A model generated the notes under the pieces. It had not been told where the DNA came from and made no database searches. It saw only the letters and a program-made list of their open reading frames with translations. A program made the position numbers and the translations under genes. This document shows, piece by piece, positions 44,783-56,170 of a stretch of 64,000 bases of DNA; positions within the stretch are counted from its first letter, which is position 1; the number at the start of each line of letters is the position of its first letter. Source of the stretch: Periplaneta americana (Eukaryota; Arthropoda; Insecta; Blattodea; Blattidae); NCBI RefSeq assembly GCF_040183065.1, contig NC_091117.1, positions 110,363,001-110,427,000 of the forward strand, read 5' to 3'.

Positions 44783-45364
44783 GAGAATTTTTCTCCGTTC
44801 CATTACTCTTTCATCATATCGTACATAGCAAAATATGTTTAGATTTAAAAATATTGGAAGGAGTAAATTATTTTACATATCTCTGATACACATTACCGTA
44901 TTTTCCCTTAACTAAGGTCCACATTTGTCACATTTTTCTTTGTATATTCAATACTATTCATCCAGATTAAGTGAAATTTTGGCTTCGGACTCTTGTAAGT
45001 TTATATTATATAAATATTGACATATGTGTTTCAAATTATTTAATTACAAGTGTTAAAAAAATAATAAGCATTGGTATATGAGGGGTCTAGTATCAAAACC
45101 TACCACATCCACTTTGCTATATTTCGAGAAAAATGAGAAAAACGTGCAGTTACTTTGATATAAGATGTATGTTGCTCTTCTTTAGCAGATGATTGGGGTT
45201 TGTGGAAATCTACTAAAATAATAAGGTTCAGAAAATCGTGCCCTCCTAATTAATTATATTTTTGACAGTTTATAATGGATATGGTTGATTTTGATATATA
45301 ACCCATAAGAACATGTGTTAAATAACTAATAATTTTTCTGTTAACATGAATAAACTTTTTTTCT

Positions 45365-45930
45365 AGTTTTATTGAATTAAAACCAGTTTTTTACACAACG
45401 CTTTTATCATGAGGGTTAATGAATTGCTCAGTCACGCAGTAATCTTCCTCTGCTTCTTCCTCAGTTACTCCAGAATATGGACCTACGCCTACACATAAAA
45501 TAATGTTCATTTTCAAGCTTTTTGAAATTAAAAACACAGGTTTCACACAATGCCTTCATCATGGGGGTTAATGAATTGCTCAGTCTCGCAGTAATATTCC
45601 TCTGGTTCTTCCTCAGTTACTCCAGATTATGGACATAGGCCTACACATAAAATAATGTTCATTTTCAAGCTTTTTGAAATTAAAAACACAGGTTTCACAC
45701 AATGGCTTCATCATGGGGGTTAATGAATTGCTCAGTCTCGCAGTAATCTTCCTCTGCTTTTTCCTCAGTTACTCCAGAATACGGACATAAGCCTACACAT
45801 AAAATAATGTTCATTTTCAAGCTTTTTGAAATTAAAAACACAGGTTTCACACAATGCTTTCATCATAGGGGTTAATGAATTGCCCAGTCTCGCAGTAATC
45901 TTCCTCTGCTTCTTCCTCAGTTGCTCTAGA
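45365..45930 (-). repeat. 152-bp tandem array of the gene's last exon
   Basis: The phrase TTTCACACAATG recurs at about 45,390 (diverged), 45,541, 45,693 and 45,845, a period of 151-152 bp. On the minus strand each unit encodes a version of EEExEExYCETEQFINPHDE followed by one or two residues and stop, preceded by CATTATTTTATGTGTAG, which looks like a splice acceptor. The 45,847 copy is contiguous with the upstream gene frame. Confidence 0.85.
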
Positions 45931-48423
45931 ATTTAGTACAATCGTATAAAATTTCAAGCGGTTGTCTTGTTGCCATTCACTTCCAAAACGTTTCTCCAAC
46001 AGATTAGCAACTTCTGTGATCTTTTTAGCGCATACAGGTACACTAATATTTACCACTATAGGCTGAAGTTGTGAGAGGCTTTTTCCACGACGAACTATAG
46101 TTTTCCCAATGCCAGTGTCATTCAAGTACGTCGATTCCCCACATATAACAATTCTATTGTCTATCTTTTGTATTTTAATTCTTTTTACAGCGGATATTTG
46201 AAAGTGAAGATTCTGAGAGGATTTTACAACGTTTGGAGCAGCTTCTTTCCAATTATAAACATTTCAATCTCTTCCAACGTGGCACATCTTGCCATACTTA
46301 CCGTTAATGTTGCTATAATGTTGTGGGTTCAAAATCTCCTGTTCTTTGCGTACTGCTGTTTCTATGAAACCAAACACACTATCTGCTGGTAAAAACGAAT
46401 GGCCAGTAACGGGAAAGTGAAGTTCCATCTCAGTGATGTTCTCTAGTGACTTAGATTTGAACCAAGTTGCTGCCATTGACACCATAGTCAAGTTCTCATT
46501 TTGACCAGTGCAGCCGTCTGAAAAGAGTCGTATTTTGGCTGAATCCACTTTCTGCAAGCTGTCATAAGCTGTCATAAATGTCACTGGATCCTCTAGACCT
46601 CTCATTTTCAGACCAAACATAGCACCTAACATTGTTTATGCCTAGCTGTTGGTTAGGAAGCATCGTCACAAAAGCGAAATTGTGTAGGTAAATTTATCTG
46701 CTATAGTATACTGATTGAACCTCTATTTTGGGTATTTTTGGGTTTTCACAGTCAACACCAAAGTTACCTCGTCATCAGTGATCCTGTTTAGCAACTGATG
46801 GAAAGATTTTGCTCGTTGCTTATGAACCTTGAGCTGAAGGATAAAAGATTGCTTCTTTTCTTCATCTTTTTTTCATTTTTGCTTGATTCTTCAGTCTTAC
46901 ACAGGTTGAACAGATGTCGGTGCTTGGTTTTCCAAATCCAACATTGAAATTGGTATTGAGGATCTTGAGAAAATATGACTCTTTTACAGCGGTATCATTG
47001 GAATACACCCGGCACAACTTCTTCCTACTCAAAGGTGGCGGTAGATACTGTCTTTTTTTAAGGTCCTCGACAATAATGGCTCTCCATCCCTTTAAATGAC
47101 TGTATGAATGTTTTGATTGGAGCTGCTTTTCAAGAAAAAGCCTCTTCCTTCTGATTATCAACACGGTGTTCATATCGGACTTATGAATAGGGTAAAAGTA
47201 GAGAAATATTAACTTTGTACAAGAAAATAATGAGTTCATTAGAACTAATATTTTCAATGCAATGGGTATTATCATTCTTATGTTTTCTCCGAATTGGACA
47301 CCTCTCAGTGCATTGTATTGAACTTCGTGGATATTTTGTTTATGCGAACTGGTCTAGGGTCAAGGGTGTGTAAATATCTTGTGCCAGGGAAATGTTCCTG
47401 CGTATGAGTCAGAGTGTCTTCGAAATTAAAACGCAGGCAAAATTGACCTTGCAATGTTATCGTCATGTTTAGTACGATGCCACTATTGATACGTAAAATG
47501 TATGTGTTCGTGAAGGAATTAACAATACTATGCATAGGAGTACGGTATTTCTCCTGTAATATTATTGTTCACTTTATCTTCTGTGTGATTCTATAGCGAA
47601 TTTTCATGAATTTATGTAGTAATAAACCTAACTGTAATATTATAATTAATGTGGAAACATTTTAAAGCATAGAAATATTAATTTCATATTTTAATCGTCT
47701 ACCAATTATTACGCCAATTCTAATGACTCAATAACAATATTGTAATTACATTAGTTAATTTTTCTTTAAAAATCGTAGACAGTGAGCACCTTTAAGCCAT
47801 GGACAGTTTCCTTCTTACAAGACTTATTTCAAAGCTACAGCTTATGAAAAATGTTATTAATAATATTTATCTGCCTTGTACGATGGTAATGTGTAACAAT
47901 TGATTTCACCCGTGATCTACCAACAGACAGAGTTGCCAGAAACTTTTTGCGGCAAACACGAACACAGATCTTGTCTTTTCTTAAGAAATAGTGTAAAGAA
48001 ACATTCTTCTTTTCACTTGTGGTCTTGCGTCTAATGCAGTCATTTACAGACACATGCTTCAAAATTAATGCATCTTGGCCTCTTTTTTCTTTATGTGAAT
48101 AGAATGCAGATTTAATCTGAGTATATCTGCCTCAGGAAGTTCAGAGCATTTCAAAGCTTTTGATTTTGTTTTATGGTCGCATTGTTGGAAAGTCGGCGGT
48201 TTTAATGTGTACCTACAATCCACAAATGACATACTGTAGCATCAACAATGGAACATTATATAACAATTCTAAACATGGCACGTGACTTGATATTTTCAAG
48301 TATCGTACTCCAGTGAAAAGAAACGTTTTCTTATCTTTGCTTCCTCTTCGTTGTAGTGCTCCATTTTGAATGCCGAACGGCCTTTTCCCGTGATGTTTTC
48401 GGTGTAGTTAGTGCAGGTGACAT
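45847..48423 (-). pseudogene. DUF7869-like transposon gene
   Basis: The gene starts MSPALTTPKTSREKAVRHSK at 48,423. Later blocks are VRVCRKKFLATLSVGRSRVK near 47,950, YSNDTAVKESYFLKILNTNF near 46,980, STDICSTCVRLKNQAKMKKR near 46,880, EVTLVLTVKTQKYPK and YYSRQIYLHNFAF in a frameshifted part near 46,700, IRLFSDGCTGQNENLTMVSM near 46,520, LHFPVTGHSFLPADSVFGFI near 46,410 and YCETGQFINPYDESIV before the stop at 45,847. These match the DUF7869-type family of insects, whose function is not established to my knowledge. AT-rich breaks between blocks may be introns. Frameshifts near 46,690 and elsewhere suggest it is dead. Confidence 0.75.
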
Positions 48424-48514
48424 CTTAAACAACAATACTGTAACAACTGACTCGCATGTAATGTTGAGGAGCCGATAAAACTGAGCTCACGCGATTAAAT
48501 AATTTCCAGTCATT

Positions 48515-48731
48515 TGTGAATGGATGTGGCAGGTTTTGAAAGTGAGACATCGAGTATTTTCCTTGGATGTGGCAGGTTTTGAAAGTAACTCCAATTTTTA
48601 CTATGCATTATATATGGGTTGCAGTTCAAATTTGAAAAAGCCAGGCAGTGCATATGGTAGGTGTTAGAAAGTACTCCAAAATACATAAAATAAAAAATGG
48701 ATATGGCAGGTTTTGATACTAGACCCCTCAT
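48515..48731 (+). repeat. Subterminal short tandem repeats of the 45,080 element
   Basis: Variants of GGATGTGGCAGGTTTTGAAA begin near 48,521, 48,563, 48,654 (diverged) and 48,699. The last one is part of the right TIR. Repeated subterminal motifs are common transposase-binding sites in DNA transposons; here this is inference. Confidence 0.7.
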
Positions 48732-48899
48732 ATAGTTGTATTCTGAGTTGCCCAACTATGTTCCACTCATATATTCATGTTTGAAAGCATGAATGGACTA
48801 TAGCTGGAGCTGTAATTATTCGTAATTCAATATATTGAGTTTCGAATTTAAGGGTAGAAACATAATCTAGCACAGAAATATTAAAAGTAAATGAAAAGT

Positions 48900-49164
48900 T
48901 TTTATTTATTTTTTATTTATTTTATTGGGTTATTTTACGACGCTGTATCAACATCTCAGGTTATTTAGCGTCTGAATGAAATGAAGGTGATAATGCCGGT
49001 GAAATGAGTCCGGGGTCCAGCACCGAAAGTTACCTAGCATTTGCTCGTATTGGGTTCAGGAAAAACCCCGGAAAAACCTCAACCAGGTAACTTGCCCCGA
49101 CCGGGAATCGAACCCGGGCCACCTGGTTTCGCGGCCAGACGCGCTGACCGTTACTCCACAGGAC
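48900..49164 (-). mobile_element. tRNA-headed SINE with 11-bp TSD
   Basis: AAATGAAAAGT lies at 48,889-48,899 and 49,165-49,175. The head CCTGTGGAGTAACGGTCAGC and box B GGGTTCGATTCCCGG are on the minus strand. It is the same family as 34,553-34,813. Confidence 0.95.
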
Positions 49165-49266
49165 AAATGAAAAGTGCATGGATTCTTTTTATTAGTACAC
49201 GTTACATGAACACTCAATAAACAAGTGAAATCTGAAAGTCATTTTTTCTGCAATAATGAACAAATA

Positions 49267-50810
49267 CACTCACCGGCAAAATATCGGGTCACCTAAAGTT
49301 TCTCAATTTTTTATGAGGTTAGAATCAGAAAATCCTTTATGAAAAATGAAGAAAACATTGCTTCCCAGAAAAAAAAATTATTCATTATCATTTGCGCTAT
49401 TATTTTCAACGCCAAACAATGGATATAATTAAAAGGTGTAAAAACTTACAAATTATATCAATTTTCTTCCAAATGTTCAACTGACTTTGTGGCCACCCAG
49501 ATGTTGGTAGTAACGGGTATTACCTCCCCGTGACTGTATGAATGTTACCATTCGCCGATTCAACACTTCGATCAGATTCTGGATGTCAGTCTGGTCGATT
49601 CTATTCCATTCTTTACTTAGAACATTTCGGAGCTGCTGTAAGTTGCTGTGAGGAGTTAGACGACTTCTAACTCCCTTCCCTAGCATTCCCCACACATGTT
49701 CAATAGGGTTTATATCAGGACTTCTTGCTGGCCATGTCATCCTATTCAATCCAACGTCGTGAAGGAACTCATCCACGATTCTTGTAGCATGAGGGCTTGC
49801 ATTGTGATGCATTAACAGGAACTTTTCACCAATAAGTGGGGCATATGGTAACATATGTTAAATTAGATTTTCTTCGATGTATCTTGGAGCAGTCAAAGCA
49901 CCTCCATTAATGAAAACAAGTTCTGTGGGAGCTTCATATGACATGCCACCCCATACCATTATTAATCCTTCTTGGAAACTGACACGTGAACTGAAGATAC
50001 ATGAAGAAAACCGTTCTCGTTCTCTTCTCCACACTCTTTCACGTCCATCTGTAAACTAAATCTCGATTCATCTGGGAAGAGCACTCGTCGCCACTCCCCC
50101 AGGTTCTAATTAGCATGATTGTGAGCAAAATTTAATCGTTCAACATGATGTTGCTGGAGCAATTCTGAGTCTTTAGCTGGTCTTCTGCAATCAGCCCACA
50201 TTCATCCAGACGTCCTCTTACAGTTCTCTCACTCACGTTAACTTGTCTTATTTTCTGGAATGCTCTTCTGATCTCAATAGCTGTGGAATGGCGAATTATT
50301 AATGTGTTTAGGACAATAAAATGGTCGTCACGAGCCGAAGTTACTCGTTTTCTCCCTGAACCGGGTCTCCTGGAATAACTTCCTGTCTCTCTAAAGAGAT
50401 GGTACACTCGTTGTACGGTCCATCGAAGAATCCCAAGAGCTGCAGCCACATAACGCTGACTATTCCCACCGTCTATCAATGCAACCACTTTTGCTGAATC
50501 GGTAGGACTTAGTGACATTTGTATACTATGAAGTACTCCAATACTGCCTCAAAAGAGCTTACCAGTCTGTAGACATCTTCAGCTTAGCTCGAAATGAGTC
50601 CGAGAAGTTACACACAAAATTACAAGAAGAACGAATCTTCTTTTGAGATCATTGTTGGCTATTACGTATTCAGTATTACAGTGTTACGTATCACATAATA
50701 AATGAATAACTAAATGAACCTCAGCACAAATACAATTTTTTTAAAAAATCCTACAATTTTAAAAAATGTTTAAGAAAATGTTGTTGGCCCGGTTTTTTTG
50801 CAGGTGAGTG
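49267..50810 (-). mobile_element. Tc1/mariner transposon, TA TSD
   Basis: Ends CACTCACCGGCAAAATA and, as reverse complement, CACTCACCTGCAAAAAAA are flanked by TA (49,265-49,266 and 50,811-50,812). The 1,544-bp length is normal for the family. It encodes a broken transposase on the minus strand. Confidence 0.9.
49477..50518 (-). pseudogene. Tc1-type transposase, catalytic residue lost
   Basis: The gene starts MSLSPTDSAKVVALIDGGNS at 50,518, with two helix-turn-helix regions (QRYVAAALGI and RTVRGRLDECG). A middle part in another frame reads LFPDESRFSLQMD near 50,080, holding the first catalytic Asp, and LIMVWGGMSYEAPTELVFIN near 49,940. The last frame reads FLLMHHNASPHATRIVDEFL, where the second catalytic Asp (usually MHDNA) is His, and PDINPIEHVWGMLG with the final acidic residue. 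It ends at 49,477. Two frame changes and the D-to-H substitution show it is inactive. Confidence 0.9.
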
Positions 50811-51727
50811 TATGTCAAAGAAGAAAAGTACGGTATTAAAATAAACTAACACATTCTTAGCAAAATATTATGCAAATAAATTCACTGATAATGTTTATTT
50901 ATCGTACTGAGAACTACATTCATTAGGCTTATTTCGATCTTTTGAATCTCCATTTCTCTTGTAATTCTGAAATTAAATCATAATCTGTATCCAATTCAAT
51001 TTCATCGCTCTCATAGTCACTTACAGGGACGGTTGTTTCCCTTCTACCCTGAAGTTTTCGTTTTACCGGACCATCATTCGTGCTTGTACCATTGATGCTG
51101 GAACAGCCTGTTTCTTTGTTTACTTGACTATAATGTTAAATGGTGTTTTAGAATATACTGAGATACCGTATTTGCAGAAGTAAATAATCACATTGATCAC
51201 ATGTTATTGAAACAAATATTTCAAAATAAAATACAACTATGGTCCACGAAACATTGTGGTATATAGTTGAGGACTGACTTCTAGCCTTGATGTTAAACAT
51301 TTTTCACGCAGAGTCCTTAACCTCTGCCAGTGTAATTATTACGTGAAAGTAAACACTATATAGCCAGGTTTAATTGTACAAAGAATCATATATCTATAAC
51401 GTACCAGTTCTACAGAGGAGAGCTTAATAAAACAGACAATCACAAACTGAATGATTTCGTGTGTTCACACATTCAATAGAACGATGGACACTGACCTTGT
51501 TAAGCATCCATATCATTGCCACGTGTAATGGTAGATAGAAGCATATATTGGGAACATAGTTCCACCACAGTGGCGCCTTAAATGGCAAACACCGAACTCT
51601 TGGGGGACAAAGTAGCACATAATGCGTTTTGGACCATAGTTGGGTGCCTGGAATATAGTTATGGGAAATTACAGTATCTCTTTTCGATGAAGTAGACATT
51701 TCACAGAAAATTTCTAAATACACCAAA
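50811..51727. other. Unassigned stretch with an acidic minus-strand frame
   Basis: The only notable signal is a minus-strand frame ending at 50,929 that reads KETGCSSINGTSTNDGPVKR and SDYESDEIELDTDYDLISEL, then WRFKRSK and stop. It looks like a C-terminal exon but matches no family I know. The rest is AT-rich. Confidence 0.35.
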
Positions 51728-51845
51728 ACAATGGGAATAATTAACAACATTATGAAACCTTCCCTAGTACAAAGGCATACTAGAATTCGCCTATACAAGA
51801 TCTTGGCGAGACCTGGACTTTGTTACGGTAGTGAGGCATGGACAT
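51728..51845 (+). pseudogene. RTE-like LINE fragment, left piece
   Basis: The plus strand reads MGIINNIMKPSLVQRHTRIR and LYKILARPGLCYGSEAWTL. The reading continues at 56,825 as WTLRKKDESRITANEIKCM. The two pieces were one LINE before the hAT-like element inserted. Confidence 0.85.
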
Positions 51846-52044
51846 TAGGGTGGAGTGAATGTATACATGAAATTGTTTTTTTATCTGTTTGCCACTGGTG
51901 GTCAGCGGGAGTGAGAGTCTACCAGCGGGCGGAGGGGTCGAGGGACTACCAGCGGGCGGTGCGGTCGAAGACCTATCCGCGGGCGGCGGAGACCAGCAGT
52001 GACGGCGAGGTGCCACGGGGATTCAGAATGTTCAAGTAAGGACA

Positions 52045-53238
52045 GGCCTACTAAGACTACTGCAGGTTAATTGCCGAAGTATTAGAAATAAACTTATTCC
52101 GTTTTGGAACTTGGTCGATGTTTATAATCCAGATGTAATAATTGGGACGGAATCATGGATAAGGGAAGACATAAATGACTCGGAAATTTTTAGGTCGGAT
52201 TATAGAGTCTTCAGAAAGGATAGAAGTGAAAAGAGAGGGAGAGTTTTCGTTTGTACTAAGATATTAATAGGTAGCAATCTTCTGTGGACACATGAGGAAG
52301 TTGAAATATTGAATGTTCAGATAAGAAATGGGCGGGAAACCTTAGATGTAATAGCATGTCACAGACCACCCAGTGAATTAAACAATTTAACTTTGCACAA
52401 ACTAAATGAATATCTTAATACAGTATCAGAAGACCGAAACGTAGTAATTGCTGGGGATCTAAACCTCCCGAAAATTAACTGGAACGGGATTTCAGGTACA
52501 AATTCAGATGCACAGACCCTTGTTAATGAATTGATCTGGCGTAAAGATTTCACGCAAGTAGTAAATGGTCCGACGCGTGACAAAGCCCTCTTAGATGATT
52601 ACTTACTAAGACCTGTCTCTCTCTTTGTCAACTCTGAAAGTCTTCATAAAATAAGTGATCACAATAGCGTCTTATTAGAAATCTTCTGGTAAAACACAGT
52701 AAATCCGAGGTTAAGTCCACTGTCTGTCTGGAATTTCAACAAAACCGATGTCCATGAATTACAAATGTTTCTACGACAAAAGCATGATGACTTTCTAAGG
52801 ACTGAAGGAAATATGGAAAATGTGTGGCATAAATTTAAGAGTATAATTTTCGAGGCATTAGTAAAATATGTACCTTCTAAAATAATTAAGAAAAATCCGG
52901 ACCCAGAATATTACACTAATTATATTCGCTACTTAAAGAAAAAGACAAGGCGCGCATTTAGTAAACGTAAACGAAGCCATGAGCATTGGGAAAAATATGT
53001 CGAATTAATTAAGAAACTTGAGCGTGAAAAAAGGTTAGCTCAGGAAAATGTTCTAAAAACTATTTTAAAAGAAGATGAAAGTAACAATTGGAGACAGTTT
53101 TATAATTATGTACGCAGGAGAAAAGGAAACAATGAAGGAGTAGTGCTTTTACGAAATCAAAACGGAGGAAGTATAACTGATGACAAAGAAAAGGCCGACT
53201 TATTAAACTCCTAATTCATTTCGGGTTTCAATAATAAA

Positions 53239-53271
<33 letters not shown>

Positions 53272-54831
53272 CCCGCTGATAGGAGTGGTTGTGTCACAGA
53301 CCGTGAATGTGAACTAAATTCGACTTTCCAAATAACTTCCAAAGGGGTTAGAGAGAGAATAACGAAATTAAAAAATCGGAAGTCTCGAGGACCAGATAGT
53401 ATTGCTACAGAGATTCTTAAATTAGGTTCCGAGGCCATAATTCCATACTTAATGCGTATATTTCATGTTTCCATAAGCAATGCAGCTATTGCATGTGACT
53501 GGAAATCAGCTATAGTGGTACCCATACATGAAGGTGGAAATAAATTAGATGTCGGAAACTACAGACCGAGTAGCCTTACAACTATCGTATGTAATGTCAT
53601 GGAGCATTTGATATCGGATTATATTCGTCATGTTCTAAACGCGAAAGACTGGTTTTACAACCGTCAGCATGGTTTTAGGGAAGGCTTCTCATGTGATAGT
53701 CAAATTAGGTTGCCGGTTCAGGATCTAGCTGAAGAGGTAGATAGAGGCGGAAGAATCGATGCAGTTGTGATTGATTTTTCGAAAGCATTTGATTTGGTGC
53801 CACATGACATATTAATAGATAGGTTAAGTAGGCTAGGAATAGATAAAAGAGTGGTACTATGGATCCAAGAATTCTTAAAAGGTAGAACCCAGAGAGTTAG
53901 AGTAGGTCGCGAAATATCGGAAATTGGAAATATAAGTTCAGGGGTGCCACAGGGCAGCGTTCTGGGTCCATTACTCTTTATAATATACGTAAATGACCTA
54001 TGCCAGAATATTACATCAAATGTGAGGCTATTTGCAGACGACTGCATTATCTATAGAAAGATTAGAAATAATTCAGATGTAGATGCTATTCAAACAGACT
54101 TGAATGAAATTTATAACTGGGCGTTAAAGCATAGGATGAAAATAAATGGTTCTAAAAGTAAATCTATAACATTTTGTAAAACCCGAGAGGAAACTAGTCT
54201 TAATTACGAATTCAGTGCTGTTGTAATTCCGCAAGAACAATGTTGTAAATACCTAGGAGTGTATTTAAACTCCAAACGTTCTTGGGGAGAGCATGTTGAT
54301 AATGTTACGGGTAAAGCATGGAGGGCATTTCACTTTATTATGAGAATCTTGAGAAAGGCTAGCCCCAAATCGAGGGAAATAGCATATCTAACGTTAGTGC
54401 GACCGTTAATGGAATACGGAACTACATGTTGGGATCCCTATAGAATATATCAGATAAATTCCTTAGAAAGAATCCAGTATAGGGCAGCTAAATTTGTTAA
54501 AGGTAAAAGAGAAGATGGAAACGATACGATAAAAGAACTTAAATGGGAAACTTTGGAAAACAGACGTAGGAAAACTAGAATAACATTATTGTATTGAGCA
54601 CATCTGGGTCAGAAAGCATGGGTAGACATAACGGCTCGGTTAGAAAAGCCAACGTACTATGGTAGGAACGATCATGATTTTAAAATCAAATGTAGGAAAC
54701 AGAAAACGGATGTAGGTAAATTCTCATTTTTAAATAGAACTATAAATGATTGGAATCACCTACTTGCAACGGTCTTTGAGGGCTGTCCTTCCTTAAGGAG
54801 ATTCAAGAATATTTTAAAAAGTTGTGTATAA
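52045..54831 (+). pseudogene. LINE ORF2: endonuclease and RT in one frame with three stops
   Basis: One reading frame spans about 930 codons without a frameshift. Endonuclease landmarks: VNCRSIRNK, GTESWI, VIAGDLNLPKINWNG and ISDHNSVLLEIFW. RT landmarks: NYRPSSLTTIVCNVMEHL, QHGFREGFSCDSQ, VVIDFSKAFDLVPHDIL, SGVPQGSVLGPLLFIIYVND and VRLFADDCIIYR with the catalytic pair intact. The C-terminus has YRAAKFVKGKREDG and LNRTINDWNHLLATVFEGCP. Premature stops are TAA at 52,690-52,692, TAA at 53,212-53,214 and TGA at 54,595-54,597. An in-frame (AAT)n run encoding asparagines lies at 53,237-53,272. It looks like a recently active copy. Confidence 0.92.
53237..53272 (+). repeat. (AAT)n trinucleotide run inside LINE ORF2
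   Basis: About 12 AAT units are in frame as asparagine codons between the endonuclease linker and the RT. The length is a multiple of three, so the frame is preserved. Confidence 0.9.
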
Positions 54832-55119
54832 AGTGCAAATTAAAATTAAGGTGTCATTCAACATTGAATTTTTTAAGATGACATGTATTTATCTAGCCTG
54901 ACGAGTTTACTTCCTTGGTTTGAATTGTAAATTATTTAAAAATAGCGTGTAAGAGGGCCTTGGTCTAGAAATGTTTAGTTTAAATGTAATTCTGTTTATA
55001 AGTATGCATAAGGGTGTAATTATTTGACTTATTTGAACTGTTGTATCAGTGAAGCAAGGTGAGTCAGTGAAGTTATGGTTTTACAGTGCAGTGAACAGTT
55101 CCGATCAGTGATAATTTAT

Positions 55120-55210
55120 AGCGTCAATGAAATGTGTTCTATAGTGTCAGTGAAATGTGTTACAGAGTGTCAGTGAAATGTGTGCTAAAGTGTCAGTGAA
55201 ATGCGTCATA
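55120..55210 (+). repeat. Short tandem repeat in LINE 3' UTR
   Basis: Four units of about 22-24 bp share AGTGTCAGTGAAATGTG, with the first written AGCGTCAATGAAATGTG. They sit about 300 bp after the ORF2 stop. Confidence 0.85.
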
Positions 55211-55889
55211 GTGCCACTACAGGGAATGAGATGAGAGTAAAGTGAAAGACTATTGAAACTTATGTAGGACCTATACATAATTATGTAGGTTGTATTGTAA
55301 AATTAGGTATTTTATTTATGTTTTATTATTATTGTGTTAAATTGTATTGTGTATTCTTACTGTATTGTGTATAAAATTGTATATGTGTTGTAAAATTGTA
55401 TTTTGTATTGTAAATTTTATTGTGTATTGCTTATCATTTTATTGTGTATTGTTTATATTGTATATACCACTGCCACCGTGTGCTTGCTCACTTGCAGTGT
55501 AAATAAATACATAGTGTGCTAAATGTAATAGTTGTAAAAATCTGTATTTTCAATTAACTTAGCAATTGGAAAAATATGAAGTTCCTAGATTTATTTATTG
55601 AGGTGCCCCAAGGACTTCGAAGTTTCTCAAAATAATAATGTATTTTTTTCTCTTTGTATATTTGTTTTATTATTTTGCTTTTCTTTGCATAGCTAATGAA
55701 TTGCTGTAAAATCATATATTTAAACTTTATTTGAAACATTCTAAATTGGGGTCGCAGTATACAGTATTTTTGAGGGGATCCAAAGGGACAAAGTATTTAG
55801 TATATTATATAAAATATAAAAAGCCTCTATTTTAGCCCATTAATTTCTTTAGTTAGAATTCATTCTTGTTTTCTTTTTCATTTCTTTCT

Positions 55890-56170
55890 GAGTGGTAATT
55901 AAATCAACAGGTCCAATTATCATCCTTCTTTCTGTTCTTTGCTCTAGTAAAACATTCTTTCTTTTCTTGGAACTCGGCGGTCTTTATCCAATTAGGCCTA
56001 AAGTATTACATTTTTTGCATTTGCAACTGCATATATCAAATAATTTGTTTGCTTCTTCTTTGAATTTTGCAATGTTGTCATTTTAGTTGTCGTCACTATG
56101 TTGTTTCTTAAAAGGCTTCATTAAGTTTGTGTATTGATCATGGTAAGCATGAAACAGTTGTAATATTCTC
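55890..56170 (-). pseudogene. Unnamed insect protein fragment (LFDICSCKC family)
   Basis: The minus strand reads FHAYHDQYTNLMKPFKKQHS, NDNIAKFKEEANKLFDICSC, KCKKCNTLGLIG and LLEQRTERRMIIGPVDLITT. I recognise the run KFxxEAxxLFDICxCKC followed by DQRTxRxMxIGxxD from an uncharacterised insect family found in many copies per genome. Here it lies inside the hAT-like element and may be its gene product. One stop breaks it and no catalytic residues are visible. Confidence 0.55.

Larger units (their letters stand above)
45080..48729 (-). mobile_element. GAG-ended DNA transposon with DUF7869-like gene, ATAT TSD
   Basis: The left end GAGGGGTCTAGTATCAAAAC is mirrored at 48,710-48,729, and the match extends through CCTrCCAyATCCA. 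ATAT flanks both sides (45,076-45,079 and 48,730-48,733). The 3,650-bp element carries one minus-strand gene relic and a 152-bp tandem array near its left end. Short copies of GATGTGGCAGGTTTTGAAAG repeat near its right end (48,515-48,731). The ends and TSD length match the elements at 18,470 and 29,212. Confidence 0.87.
51890..55520 (+). mobile_element. CR1/Jockey-like LINE, nearly full length
   Basis: A GC-rich 5' part with repeated CCAGCGGGCGG/CCGCGGGCGG motifs (51,900-52,000) leads into ORF2 (52,045-54,831). A 3' UTR with four AGTGTCAGTGAAATGTG repeats (55,125-55,205) and TGTATTG-rich sequence follows, ending near CAGTGTAAATAAATACATA. The exact ends and TSD were not determined. Confidence 0.8.

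Noticed and set aside
51424..51798. 124-codon minus-strand ORF
   Set aside because: No recognisable domain, and it overlaps the plus-strand LINE fragment at its end.
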